Shown here one piece after another: positions 11,974 through 23,775 of a stretch of 64,000 nt of DNA. The notes beneath the pieces were generated by a model. It made no database searches, had not been told where the DNA came from, and worked only from the letters and a program-made list of their open reading frames with translations. The stretch spans positions 4,569,866 to 4,633,865 of the forward strand of contig JAVGVS010000017.1 of assembly GCA_032718565.1 (NCBI GenBank), read 5' to 3'. The stretch's first letter is position 1; each line of letters begins with the position of its first letter. A program made the position numbers and the translations under genes. The DNA is from Distichodus sexfasciatus. Lineage: Eukaryota > Chordata > Actinopteri > Characiformes > Distichodontidae.

Positions 11974-13074
11974 CATCTGCATTTTATAATGAGCAAGCAA
12001 TAAATGTGATATTTTAAAATGAATGCATTTAAATGATTTTTTAAAAATGTTTTGTTGAAGTGTAATGACTTACCAAAAGGCATACTGTGCGCTAAAGGTA
12101 GGCCTAAAAGTAGTATTCTTCGAAAATAAAGCAAAGCAAAAAGTATTAAAAGGAACGAGAAGTAGGCACTGACATTGATCAGATGTCTGATTTAAATTTT
12201 TATAGCATTTATAATTTAATTTATGATTAAGGCGATTAAGTTTCTAGCATACAACCAAACCACAATGCACTTTTTTGTTTCAGTTTTACCCTGTTGGCAA
12301 GACTGTGAGAAATCTGCTTACCTCAGAAACATATTGGAAGCTGTTGATATAAACACAGCTAAATACAATTTGAGTATTTTGTTTAACGCTCTGTTGAACT
12401 TGAAGTTATATTTGGGCAAGCCCCCGCCATATTGAGCACGTGACAGAGGGTGCGTTCAACAGTCTGTGAGAACGCTGTCAAGTGTAGTCTAATGTGGTTT
12501 GGCGTGGGACGACAAAGAAACCTGCGCAAATCTGCGTAAAATCAAATTTGTTTACATGACCAGTTATGTTATGGCACATACAATAGTATATGTCAGTTTT
12601 TTGATGCCAGATTCCCATCTTGATGTGACATCAGCACAATAAGAGCCCACATAACCTAACATACCGTGTCGTACTATCTACCTCATATTTTCCGCGCAAC
12701 AGGTTTGCCGTTGTACGTTTTTGCGCTTTTCTTGAAAGAACTGAACATTCAGACGATCCCTTCACGGAGACCGGGGAGTCTATCCGCAGGACGGTCAGCG
12801 CGAGAAATCCCGTTTAAATTATGTAAATTAATTGGACGATTTTAATGCTTACATTGAATAGCTTCAGGGAAAACATTAGCTTTGCATGCGAATGAAGAAA
12901 AATTACTTTAGGTGTTAACGCCCTTAAAAACGAGAACAAAAAAATTAAAAGCGCCGCTGTTATGTCTTGAATTTAGGCGTGACAGTGCGCTTGCACTTAC
13001 AGCGGTTTTTATATACCGAGACAACGCAATATTAAAGCTTATCTACTCTGTCGACCTGCACGTATGTAGACGAA
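11974..13074. other. Head-to-head intergenic region between the ZP gene (-) and the 13-kb gene (+)
   Basis: Non-coding. The right half (about 12430-13070) is richer in CpG (for example cgcggtc, gcgcgaga) and probably holds the promoter and 5' UTR of the plus-strand gene beginning at 13075. A minus-strand hydrophobic stretch at 12165-12072 resembles a signal peptide, but its phase does not fit the ZP exons. Confidence 0.5.
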
Positions 13075-15224
13075 ATGAGCGAGAATGTAAGTAAATGCGG
13101 AAATTCGTGTCTATTTTTAATTTTATTTTAAAGATTTAAGCATTTGTGTTCGATGTAAAATTACGCACGAGAGCTGTCTCATCGATCTGGTACAGTTGAG
13201 GTTTTCTTCAGAAATCATTGTCATTTTCCTCTACGTTACCTCATCTGTCAAGGATGCAAAGGATGCAAAGAGGTTTGGGGATGCGTTGCTAGGAGACAGG
13301 GTGTGGGTGTTGGCAGTGGCATTATAACCATTAAAAGAAATGAATTCAACTTTTTTTTATCGTCAAAAGAATCTGCTGTCTCTACATGGAAGTATCTTTG
13401 ATGTCTTTTTGTGATAGGAAGAGGAGAGAGAACAGAAGAAGCGATTGCAACATTTCCTCTCTGACCTGGCAATACTGGGATCTTTACAGGTTGGAAAAAA
13501 TATGTTAATGCATAATTTTTTACAAAGGTGTGACAGACACGCTGAGAAATGTTACACCATTGCTTGATTCACTGGTTCGTGTCTGTGAAAATATACTAAT
13601 ACCCTCACACTTCGTTTAAATTTCCTTTCCTCCCCCATTTACAGGGATTTCGCTATTTTCAGCCCTGGCTAAGAGGAAAGGAGGAACTACTGCTGACTGT
13701 TGTCAACGAAGACACTGTGGGTTTCTCTTAGTCACACTTGTATAGTTAAATAGATGTTAGATAATTTTGCAGCTTAATATGAATCTCAGCTTTATCATCA
13801 TGCACCCACAGGGATGGCGTTCACCAGGGTTTCCTGTCTCAGTTGCATCCAACTTTACAAGTTCTACGTGTAGTAGCAGTTACAGCCTGGACAGTGACTA
13901 TGCCAGCTCTCCTTTACCTGAGGAAGGACATCAACCACATCGTAGACCGCAAGCTCCCCAACCCTCCCCACAAAAAACTCACAGGTAGAAAAAAAGATTT
14001 TAAAGTGTTACCACCTGTGTAAAAATATATTGTAATCCCTCATTATAGCTCTGCTATACTTTCCAGGAGTAATGATTCACATCTTATTCCAGCTTCACCC
14101 AGTGAAAAGGAGATAGCTGTGCCAGTGAGTGATTCTTTATGTGGGGATTTCTATGTGGGCTTTTTCAGGTATTAAGAATTCAGATGTTCATTAATTTAAT
14201 GTTGATAAAAACTTGTGCTTAAATACAGGAAATTAACTGCACCCTTTTCCTCCTGGCTGGTTATGCTAAATATGGCCACCCATATGCCTGGATAAGGTCA
14301 AATCATGAGCGTCTTGTTAACATCGGAGGCACAGATTCACTGGTCAAAGACACACCTATGAAGCTAAAGTCCATTACTGACTGGGTTTTAACTTCCCAAG
14401 GTTATTATAAATCTTTTTTCTTTTAATTATTAAAGTAGGATTAAATACCAAACACTGGCTTAATTAAGATCTTTTATCTTTGGCCAACTGCATTCAGTAC
14501 AGCAGAGACTACTTCTTTTCTGACTGTACATGTCTAAAAATATTGTATATAAGTAACTTAGTATTTATCTAATTGGAACAAAAATGCTTCATATTTCATT
14601 GTATATTGCCCTGATAGGAACCCGTGTATGGGATATAGTGAACGAGTTGGTTGGTCTGTGTACAATGCCTCCTCCAGACAATCCTTTCTCTCTTGACAAT
14701 CGCTACCTCCAAACCCTTCCTCTCTCGGAGCGCTTCCTGGTCACTGGTGCCCTCCTTAACTTCTTGGATATGATTATAGTTCAAGGGAGTTGTGAGGAAC
14801 CATTCTATGACATGGGTAAGTGAAAAACGTTGCTCTGCCTATCAGCACACAACATCTTAGACATGAGTCCAGTTCAACTGTAACAGAAATTATTCACTTA
14901 TTTTCTCAACCTGTGCCAAATTACTGTGCAATTAAACGTTAGACCTTCTTTTAGTAGAAGTGAACAAATTCTGGGTATAAAATAAATGATACTATTTTCT
15001 TTTCTCTTCCTTATGTAGTTGTTGAAGAGATTAAACCTTTAAGACGACTTCATTTCCAGAGCCTGTCAGAGCTCCAAAGACTCAGTGGTAGTCAAAGTCA
15101 AAAGTCAAAGTCAACTTTATTGTCATCTCTGCTATATACTGTACAGATACATAGAGAGACGAGACGACGTGGCTCCAGGTTATTTTCAGTGCAAACAAAC
15201 AAGGAACAGCAGAACAGAGAATAA
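13075..15224 (+). CDS. Unrecognised eight-exon protein whose tail runs into a LINE
   Basis: Exons in consistent phase: 13075-13086 (ATG AGC GAG AAT), 13418-13489, 13645-13716, 13812-13984, 14067-14124, 14229-14400, 14618-14815, and 15019 onward. The coding character is strong, but I do not recognise the family. It starts with a charged helix (EEEREQKKRLQHFLSDLA), then GFRYFQPWLRGKEELLL, a Ser/Pro-rich stretch around residues 55-115, and a well-folded looking C-terminal half (NCTLFLLAGYAKYGHPYAWI, CTMPPPDNPFSLDNRYL, SERFLVTGALLNFLDMIIV). No signal peptide or membrane segment is obvious. The last exon reaches the end of host sequence at about 15087, where a weak donor (gtagtc) coincides with the LINE junction. 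If not spliced, the frame continues 45 codons into LINE sequence and stops at 15222-15224 (320 aa in total). I give that end; a spliced end further right is possible. Confidence 0.75.
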
Positions 15225-16325
15225 ATAGGCAGTGGCACGACTAGGCACATGGAATAAACAATAAATAAGTAAAATACTAAAATATACATTAAACAATATA
15301 CGTTTTAAAACCAGACAACATACAATATACATTTTAGACTAGACAGGGGAGACAGACATAGAGGTAAACATGTTTGTCAAGTCAGGATGCAGTATTCTTA
15401 ACAGGTTGAAATTGACATTTACACTGAGTGTGCAAGAGGTAGAGTTATACTAGACAGATACTATATCCGGACTATTTCCAAGTACAATGTTCAGTATGTG
15501 TGCAAATATGCAAACATTTAAACAGGTGCAAATTGACATTTTACATTGGATGTGCAGGAGGTAGAAGGTTATAATATGACAGATACTATATTCGGCTATT
15601 TATGTGTACAATGTTTCAGTGTATGTGCAAACATTCGTAAAGCAGCATATAATGTTTGTGCAAAAGTGGCAGCAGTGCAGTGTCATACCAGTAGTTATTG
15701 TGCATCAAAGTGACGGTGGTGTGTAAAGTAAGGTGCAGTAAAGTGCAGTGGTGCAACAGAAACAGTTTCTTCACAGTCCAGGTGTGTGTGTGGGGGGAAG
15801 TGTGATGGCAGGGAGTGAGTTCAAAAGTCTGATGGCTTGTGGGAAGAAGCTATCACGCATCCTGGAGGATCGAGACCTGATGCTGCGAAAGCGTCTGCCA
15901 GATGGAAGGAGTGTGAACAGTCTGTGTGAAGGGTGTGAGGGGTCGAGCACGATGCAGGAGGCCCTTCTGATGCAGCGCTTGTAGAAGATGTCCTGCAGCG
16001 GCGGAAGAGACGCTCCGATGATGTTGCCAGCTGTTTTGACGACCCTTTGAAGCCGCCTGATATCGGCAACAGCACTGTTACCGAACCAGGCAGAGATGCA
16101 GCTGGTCAGGACGCTCTCTATGGTGCCCCTGTAGAATGCGGTGAGGGTGGGAGGGGGCAGGTTGGCTCGCTTCAGCCGTCTCAGGAAGTGGAGACGCTGC
16201 TGGGCCTTTTTGGTGATGGAGGTGGTGTTGGTGGTCCAGGTGAGATCGTCTGAGATGTGAACTCCCAGGAACTTGGTGTTTTTTACAGTCTCAACCGTGG
16301 TAACAGGAGCAAGAGCCCCACCTTC
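15088..16325 (-). mobile_element. L2/CR1-like LINE, 5'-truncated: reverse-transcriptase C-terminus plus 3' UTR
   Basis: The minus strand reads the C-terminal end of a non-LTR reverse transcriptase ORF from about 16318 to the stop at 15771: FLGVHISDDLTWTTNT, KKAQQRLHFLRRLKRANLPP, FYRGTIESVLTSCISAWFGN, then LFTLLPSGRRFRSIRSR. This frame is intact. About 680 bases of 3' UTR follow, ending with aataaagttgactttgact repeats at 15088-15120. It is truncated at its 5' end. It inserted exactly at the end of the last recognised exon of the plus-strand gene. Confidence 0.85.
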
Positions 16326-18085
16326 CCAGATTCTTCTTTAGAGTAGTAATCTCGTTCACATCTATAACCATGTGATCTTGTAATGGATTAAGAAAATACT
16401 GTTAGCTGATCTAGAACACTTGGTGCTGACTTACCATATGTAAGTGTATTTTAACTAGGCTGTTGGCCTTGCACTGCACAACATTTTGGTCTAATAAAGT
16501 CTGTGAAATCAGCAAAGGCAGCTTGAGGTATTTGAGTCATTCCACAAAGTAAATCATACAAGAACACATTGTATAAAAGTTTTATTTTCAAGAAAATACA
16601 ATTAAAATATGTACACAGAATATGTAAAAACAAACATACACATTCATAAATCTAAAAACAATAATCAGCCCTCAAGCAGACATAGATCCAGCAGACAGGA
16701 TTAGTGCCTTTGTAAGGTGGTTTACACTTTAATATTCATTGAATTAAAACCACTAAAGATAAAATGTCATAAAACTACCAGCAACATCAATTCAATGCCT
16801 GATAATACTGGGGTCAGTTTTAAGCTATACCGAAACATGCAACTACTTCCAGTCAGAAAAAGTAACAGCAGCAGCTAAAACAGATGGCTATTTTCAGGAC
16901 TTGTTTTAGGTTTATGCTACTTAGGCAAATAAAAGCAATAGTAGGAAACATTGTTAAATCCATCTTACAGTTGTCCATAATTCATTTTGCATGTCAGCAT
17001 AAGCAGCATGTTTACAGTAGCTTAGCATGACTGGGCAAAATGAAAACCTTAGTTGATGTTTTGGTTCAAAAATGTGCCATGTCATGAAAGCAGATGGGAA
17101 TGGAGCCAGTACGTTAAAGTCTAGAATGGCCATACTGGAATGCAGGTGCATAGGAAGAATTCCAAACAAACAGCCAAAGGCACATTGTGTTCTTCTAGCC
17201 ATTGCACACAAGAATGTTAAATACACTCTCATTATCATGAGACCAAGCATCAATCATTCTACCTGACTGGAGCAAATGAAAAAGGTGGAAATCAGTTTAA
17301 CCTTAATGCAGTTTATTTTAAAGGATCATTTGTTTGGTTTATTAAACATTAAAGAACTTGATGGAAATTAATAATAACTGCCAAATAGCATATGATTACT
17401 GATGATTGGGGTGAAAATATGCCAAAATATTGTGTTAAGCTGTATTACTTTAGTTATGGTAAAACCAATTGCTATTTGTAATAAAAAACTGATTGTTTTG
17501 CTTTTAGAGTATTAGTGACTGGGTCACTGTCTGATTGATGATATATCTCTAATACAAACAAATGCAAGTGTTCGTTCAATTATATTTGCCATCTACCAAG
17601 ATGTCTATGTATACTTGGAGCAGAACAGAAAAAAGTAATAAATAAATATTAAAAACTTGTCTTACTCTTAGTAACCGGTTACGCCAGTTTTAGTTGACTT
17701 TGGTGACATTCTTTGTCTGCCTGAAGTTGCACACGAGTCTCAAAGTGCTAAAATGAAGAGAAGCAACACTGCCATCCATAAGATGAATAATAAATTAACT
17801 AAGAAAGGGCAACAAATAACATAGAACAACTGGCACAAGCACCTTGCCAAACACTGCTTTGTGCCCTGCAGGAGAAACAACAGCAAAACTGGCATCATTT
17901 CAAACATTGTTTCCAGTCTGCAAAGTCTGTATTTTCTGGGGCAAAACAATTGCCTGGATCAAAGTGCTAATAAGTCTAACTGCAGTTGTTTCTCTTCAGC
18001 TTCCCAATTTAAGTAAAAGTGCATTCTTGTCGGTAAGATCCCATAGGGTTCAAGAAATCTACTAGCGGGCTTGGACCGGTGCATT
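16326..18085 (-). other. Probable 3' UTR and downstream flank of the PTB-domain gene
   Basis: There is no coding exon on either strand that I can support. On the minus strand a polyadenylation signal (aataaaac) occurs at about 16570-16577, so a 3' UTR of about 1.5 kb is plausible for the gene ending at 18086. The rest is AT-rich unique-looking sequence. Confidence 0.45.
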
Positions 18086-18888
18086 TCAATGCCAGTTTTC
18101 ACTTGTGGATCCCCGTCTTGTGATGGCTCTCAAAGGACTACGGGATACTGAGCCCTTCTTCTTCCAACGAACTGTATACAAACACAAGACATTACAATAA
18201 GGCAAATCAGTGGTGATAATGAGACAAACTAAATGACACACAATAAACACATGGATCACATCGATTATAATCTAAATTCTGATTCTGCCCTACCCTGCTC
18301 ACCTTTCCCAAGACTGGCTGGTAGTGTTGAGCTTTTGGGGACAGTGGCTGCACTGGGTGCTTCATCCTCCTTTGCGATGCCCTCAGCCTGTGCCAGTGTG
18401 ACACAGCCATCCTGCCAGTCGTTCATTGCCCTCTGAAATGACCTTGCCAGACAGGCTGTCATGTCCTTTGCCCTTTCCACTCGGCTACACCAGAACACTC
18501 TGCACTGCAGCTGCTGGCCAGGTTGTCTGCAGATGTACAGGAACACGTTGGGATGGGTCGTGTGAGAGGCACAGTAGGCTATGTCATGCAGGTAGGTCTT
18601 GGTGAGTTGCCTTCCAGTGCTCAGCTCCTTCACTTCCACATAGCGTGGCCGCACCACCAGGGCGTGATCTTTGGATAACTTTCCGGGTGTGCTGTCCAGT
18701 AACCGGTCAATGGCATCCTCTGCTTGCTCAAGGTCCAGAGAGAAGATTTTCTTGGTACCCAGGTAATGTACCTTGAATATGGGGTCACCGTGAGAGAGAC
18801 TCTCTATGCGATCACGCCGGAAGTGCCTACGTAGTGCTGCTGGAGAGTTCTTTAAGGTCTGCATCAAGTGGAAGGAAGCTAGCGACAT
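18086..18888 (-). CDS. PTB/PID-domain adaptor protein, 223 aa
   Basis: Two coding exons: 18888-18303 (ATG, about 195 codons) and 18171-18086 (stop TGA), phases compatible. Residues about 25-165 form a phosphotyrosine-binding (PTB/PID) domain: HGDPIFKVHYLGTKKIF (first strand with the YLG turn), HDIAYCASHTTHPNVFLYIC (the IxYCxxD-like region with F before the basic tail), CRVFWCSRVERAKDM and LARSFQRAMNDWQ (final helix). A Ser/Thr/Pro-rich linker and a basic tail (RWKKKGSVSRSPLRA, RRGSTSENWH) follow, with RRGS as a consensus PKA-type site. PTB adaptors bind NPxY-type tails of membrane receptors. I do not recognise the exact family; it is not a close match to what I know of PID1, LDLRAP1 or FAM43. 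The frame stays open upstream to 19044, but that part reads like intron or UTR. Confidence 0.8.
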
Positions 18889-21009
18889 GGTGGGAAAGCA
18901 GCAGAAAAGACAAAGGAACTGGTGATAAAATGGGTCCTTTACCACTTTTTCCCAGTAACCTTCCCAGCACAGAGTGATTTGATTTTTCTCCAAGAACTGA
19001 ACAGGAATGAAAAAAGAAAATGGACAAATAAAGTAGATATCCAATTAATAATTCCAATGCATATCATCCTTGCATTTTGCATCAGATTTCATACAATTGC
19101 TTGGCCAGTACCTTCCTGCAGGGGTATAGCACAAAACTCTGGGCCATATACATAAACATTCTCTACAGACCCCTTTCCTTTCAATCCACCTGGCTCCCGC
19201 CAGCTCATCTGGTATTTATTACCAAATTGGTTAATTTGATTATTTGCTCATAATTTTTCAGTCAAGTACAAAACTGTGGTTAACCTTGAATGCCTGAATG
19301 CTTATAGTTCAGGCGATATTTATGGACTACAACATTTTCTCATACTTCTAGAGCGACTAGCTCTTGCATTTGCTAGATTGTTGCAGTTTACACAGAACAC
19401 TGAAGCCTGAGATCCTCAAAGATGAGTCTGCACTTGTGATATTCCAATGCTAAATTTATGTTGTATAAAAATGCAGTGTATAACTGCTTCGAGCAAAACA
19501 CTGCTGTATGTCAAGTTGAGGCAGGCAAGAATCTAGAATGAGCAACACTTTTCCCTCATATAGTAGGGTTATTTATCTGTGCAATTTAACTGTAATAAAG
19601 GTTGGCTGCGGTTGGCTTAATTACGTGCTGAAGTTAAAAAATTATAGCTAAGACATGAAACTGCAACCCCAGGAGCACAAGTTTCCAAAACCAACTTTTG
19701 CCCCTAAAGGCTCCTGTTTGTGTGACCCTTTTTTGGTCAAGCTACATTAACTGTGTACTTTCCTGGGCAAACAAGCAGACCAGAATTTGAAACATGCACT
19801 TGACACAGCTGTATTAACTAACTCATGGTGAGTTTATGGATTGAAGCCAAACAAACTTGATGTTCAATAAAAGGGGTTTCACTGACAGAGGAGAATTATG
19901 GAAAGCATCTACCCCTTTGTCTTCATTTCCTGAATACACATGATTTTTTTTAGCACATTGTCTTCAGCCTACAGTCCACAACACTGAAAACTATTTTATT
20001 TTTTCCCCCCTTTCTCTTTGCTGAACTATTATTCTGACATCCCTGACTGCTTCTGATGTTGGTCAGGAATCTGACCACCAACTGCTCTAGCAGTGATGGC
20101 TATTGTTGAGCTATAGTCTGAGACAGGAAGCAGCTTTGGTCTACATCCCCACCAGCCCCGAAAATATTTCTTGACCAAGAGACAATAGCATACGTGGACG
20201 TCTAGCTCACATCTGAGAAACATAAATAAGAGATGACATCTAAAGTGATGTAATTCAAGCAGAATTAATTATAATACATGTTTCTCACAGGAGGTTTAAA
20301 ACTAACTTAGAGAGAAAGAATGAATAGAGCAGAAATGTGAAAATTGGTAAATCTGGCAAAGGTCATTGTCAAACAATGCACCGACTGTCTCTAATTCACT
20401 AATAAAAGGAGCATAGACCATCATAGTTTTAAATTATTGGTTGTTTGTATTTCCTTGGATGGTTTGATAAAGGTTACAGAACACGTCATGATATGTTTGG
20501 CACCAAAACCAGCTTGAACGGTTCGAAAACACCTGTCACAAGAACACAAACTGGTCACAAGTAAATTTGGTTCTCCGTTAATAGCTTAAGCTACTGACAA
20601 AATCAATTAATCTTATTGGGCCAAACATGTCCTCATAACTAACTACTATGAATAAGTTTTAGCTAATTGTTTTACCCTTCCATCTGCATTCCATCTGATT
20701 CAAACTTGTATCAGCTCTTAATCGTCGATAGCCATCTTAAGTCTGAGTGAAAGACAATTTAACACTTTTACAGGGGTTGCATATTTTCTAAATCAGATAT
20801 TTTGTTATATGTATGTACCTGTGAATCAAGTTTGCAATCTCATTTACGTCAATGAAGTCGCGTTTACATAAATGCAAGTTGGACTACGGACAGCAATTTG
20901 AGACTGCCCCGAGTTCGTTGAAGTTTTCAAGCGATTTTCCAGCCAAATTAAACATGCCAGAAACATAAGAAACGTTCAGTCAGTTAAAATAAAATATGTG
21001 AAAACTTAC
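18889..21009 (-). other. Probable 5' intron of the PTB-domain gene
   Basis: There is no coding exon here. It separates the ATG exon from a minus-strand donor (gagag|gtaagt) at 21009-21010 that would end a non-coding first exon. AT-rich, with no clear repeats. Confidence 0.45.
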
Positions 21010-21310
21010 CTCTCATGCGCTCTTCATGCGTTTTTGGGTTCGTACACGCGAAAATCATGCGTCCTCTACAGTCTGTGCAACAGCAAGCGATTTAACCTAA
21101 ACGAGTTCTGAAAACATTCTTTTTCTGTGGATTATTCACGCACGACAGACATGCGTGTTCACCTCCCGCTTGCGATTTGCGTTGGTCTCTACCCATTCGC
21201 GCGCTGACAAATCTGTGAGTCAAAGGCGCGCGCGTGGAACGCTATTTTTGATGGGCGTGGCCACGCCTCCGACGCGAAACACGAGAGGGGGCAGGGCTAA
21301 AGCCCTCGGT
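21010..21310 (-). promoter_or_regulatory. CpG-rich promoter and likely non-coding first exon of the PTB-domain gene
   Basis: A local GC/CpG peak in AT-rich surroundings (ggcgcgcgcg at about 21226, gacgcgaaac at about 21271). On the minus strand it is followed by a consensus splice donor at 21010/21009 (gtaagt). This is the expected arrangement of a TATA-less promoter and 5' UTR exon reading toward 18888. Inferred only from composition and the donor. Confidence 0.5.
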
Positions 21311-23740
21311 ACAGATTCCTGTTCGGGAGCGATTTTTTCTAATATAGAACAAACTGTAACATGGGGTAATAGCAGAGGGGACATCAAATCAGCATGTAAA
21401 TAATGCACATCGATAAGAATATAATCTAGGGCAGATCTGACCCGGGGGCTAAACGATACTGGAAAAAAGATTATATTGAGATATATATGTACAGACTTAA
21501 TTTAACAAATAATATACATCAAAAATAACAACCTTTTCTTTTTCAAGTTTTAAAAAGCTACTTTTTGAACGTGAGTCATTCTTCTCTTCATTAGTATTTT
21601 ATTAGTTTTATAGTATATAGTTGGGAGATAAGAAACAAACACAAAAGCAAAATAAGCATTATCAGATATGAGTGATATGTAGTTAATAGGAGCTACACTT
21701 GTTAAATAGTATATGCACAGATCTCCTGCAGACTAACTATTCTTCAGCCTTGGTTTAAGTGGGGAAATAGAGGGGAGGACACACTAGCTTTCTTGCATGT
21801 ATTCTTGTGGTCTGTGCAACTTCTGACGTCTTTTTTGACAGAATGTCAAGGTGTGTAACTTAGCTGACAGTGACGTAATTGTACAGCAGTTGTTGATTTA
21901 AGTCTAGCTTTACAGATTTGAAGAGCAGATATGAACTATAAAGGATTATATAGGGCATCTGCTTAATCATTAAATTCTACCAGCTTCCATGTCCTTGACA
22001 AAGTTTAAGAAGGGTTGTCCTGTGGTTATAAATCTCTTCATTGCTCCTTCCAAACCATCTTTTTGAACTTAATTCAAAGCCCAGCATCCAAAATGCTTCT
22101 CTTGTAAATTAGTGATGAAAATGAAAAATAGGCAAAAAAGTTGTAGGGTGACATGTTTTGATGTAATTTGTCCTACGTGACAGTTCACATTCTGCAATGT
22201 GAACCCTTACACCTATGCATTGTAATAGCAATACCAAAACATTGTATGGTTAAGTTCTACCTGTCTACAGACAAAGAAATGTTCAAAAACACCTTTGTGC
22301 CTTTCTTCAGTCTGCACTGCAGGTTTTACTGCTAGACACACAGTTGAGAATGACTAAGTCTGCACAAAATAGAAAGTGCCAAAATGCACCTGTGCAAAAA
22401 AGATGTTTAAGAGTTTTTTTCTAGGGCATTTCAAAGTCCTTGATCCATTTCCCACAAATTGTACTGTGCAGACATAAAAAACACATGGCAAACCCCTTAA
22501 GCCTAGATTAGGTGATATTTCTGATGATGTATAGTAAATGTAATATTTTGGCTAAAATGCTTTTCTTAGAGCTCTCTGAAAGGGCAGTGAAGTGAAACAG
22601 TCTAAATGGTACCATGTGTGTGGACAGGGGAGAGAACACAGAGCTTCTGTATAATCAGCACTCAGGTCTGGGAGGCACACCCACCTCCCAACTGCCGAGC
22701 AGTACAGCACTGCCATTATTGAGGCACTGATGACGTCGGCAAGCCCCCACTAATATACACATACACACAAACTCTCACACGCACAAACCACAAAAAGGCA
22801 TGATTTTCCTGGCGCTTGACTTAAGGGTCCAGGATGACTGAATCCTTGTTAGAGCCGCTGCACTTGACGTAACATCTGTACAAGTAACACTCTGGCAGGA
22901 CTGATCTTAGTTTCACTAGTGACCACTTTTGTGGGGAAAGTCACTTGACCATTTGCGTGTACCTATAATCGTTTCTATGAGCCATCAATGTGGGGAGACA
23001 GAAAAAAAAACTGAAAAGTTGTTCTAACAATAAATTCTCTTATGTAATTGTCTTATGGCTTATTTACTGACAGTCCCATTGTGGCACCCCTCCCAGCACT
23101 CCCAACCTAATTACCTGCTTCCTCTACTTCATTTCCTCTCATTTATTGCATAGAAGCATGGCACTAGAGGCTTGATAATGAGTTCTGTAATGTGGCTTAA
23201 GCATTTCAGCAAATGGTTAATAAAACAAACTGCTGGATCACTTGAAAACAATGCTCTTCCTTACTTTTAATATTCCCACGAAGTATAGAGATAATTATGC
23301 TTACAGGCTGGATGGTATCTTTTGGTCGCTACTGTGACTGCTGACTGTGAACTGAGCAAAAAGTCTTTTGTGCATTCAGTTTCCTGAATCTTTATCATGG
23401 TACAATCAACACTAACTTTCTGAGCATAGGCCCACTTCAAACTATTTTAGGCAAAAACCTAAGACCATAACAGAACGATCATGTCAAGTCTTATTCAATT
23501 GCTTTCTCTTGCTTAAACTTCTTTGATATAACATTTTACAGGGACCTTTGTTCTGTCCCAGCAAATGATGTAAAGCAGTTGCAGGGTTAGATTAACCCTG
23601 TTAAATAAAAAAAATCCACCTGAGGGGCCCTCATTGAAAGACAATTGATTCATCCTCATGTGATGAACTGTGGTATGGAAGACAGCATGAGGTCAGTGTC
23701 ACTGCTTGCATAACATATTATACCCACTCTTTTTGATCCC

Positions 23741-23775
<35 letters not shown>

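Noticed and set aside
12072..12165. A hydrophobic minus-strand stretch resembling a signal peptide for the ZP gene
   Set aside because: It lacks an in-frame ATG and ends in a phase that does not join the first recognised ZP exon in any useful frame.
16047..16253. Plus-strand open frames over the LINE
   Set aside because: They are antisense to the intact reverse-transcriptase C-terminal frame on the minus strand.
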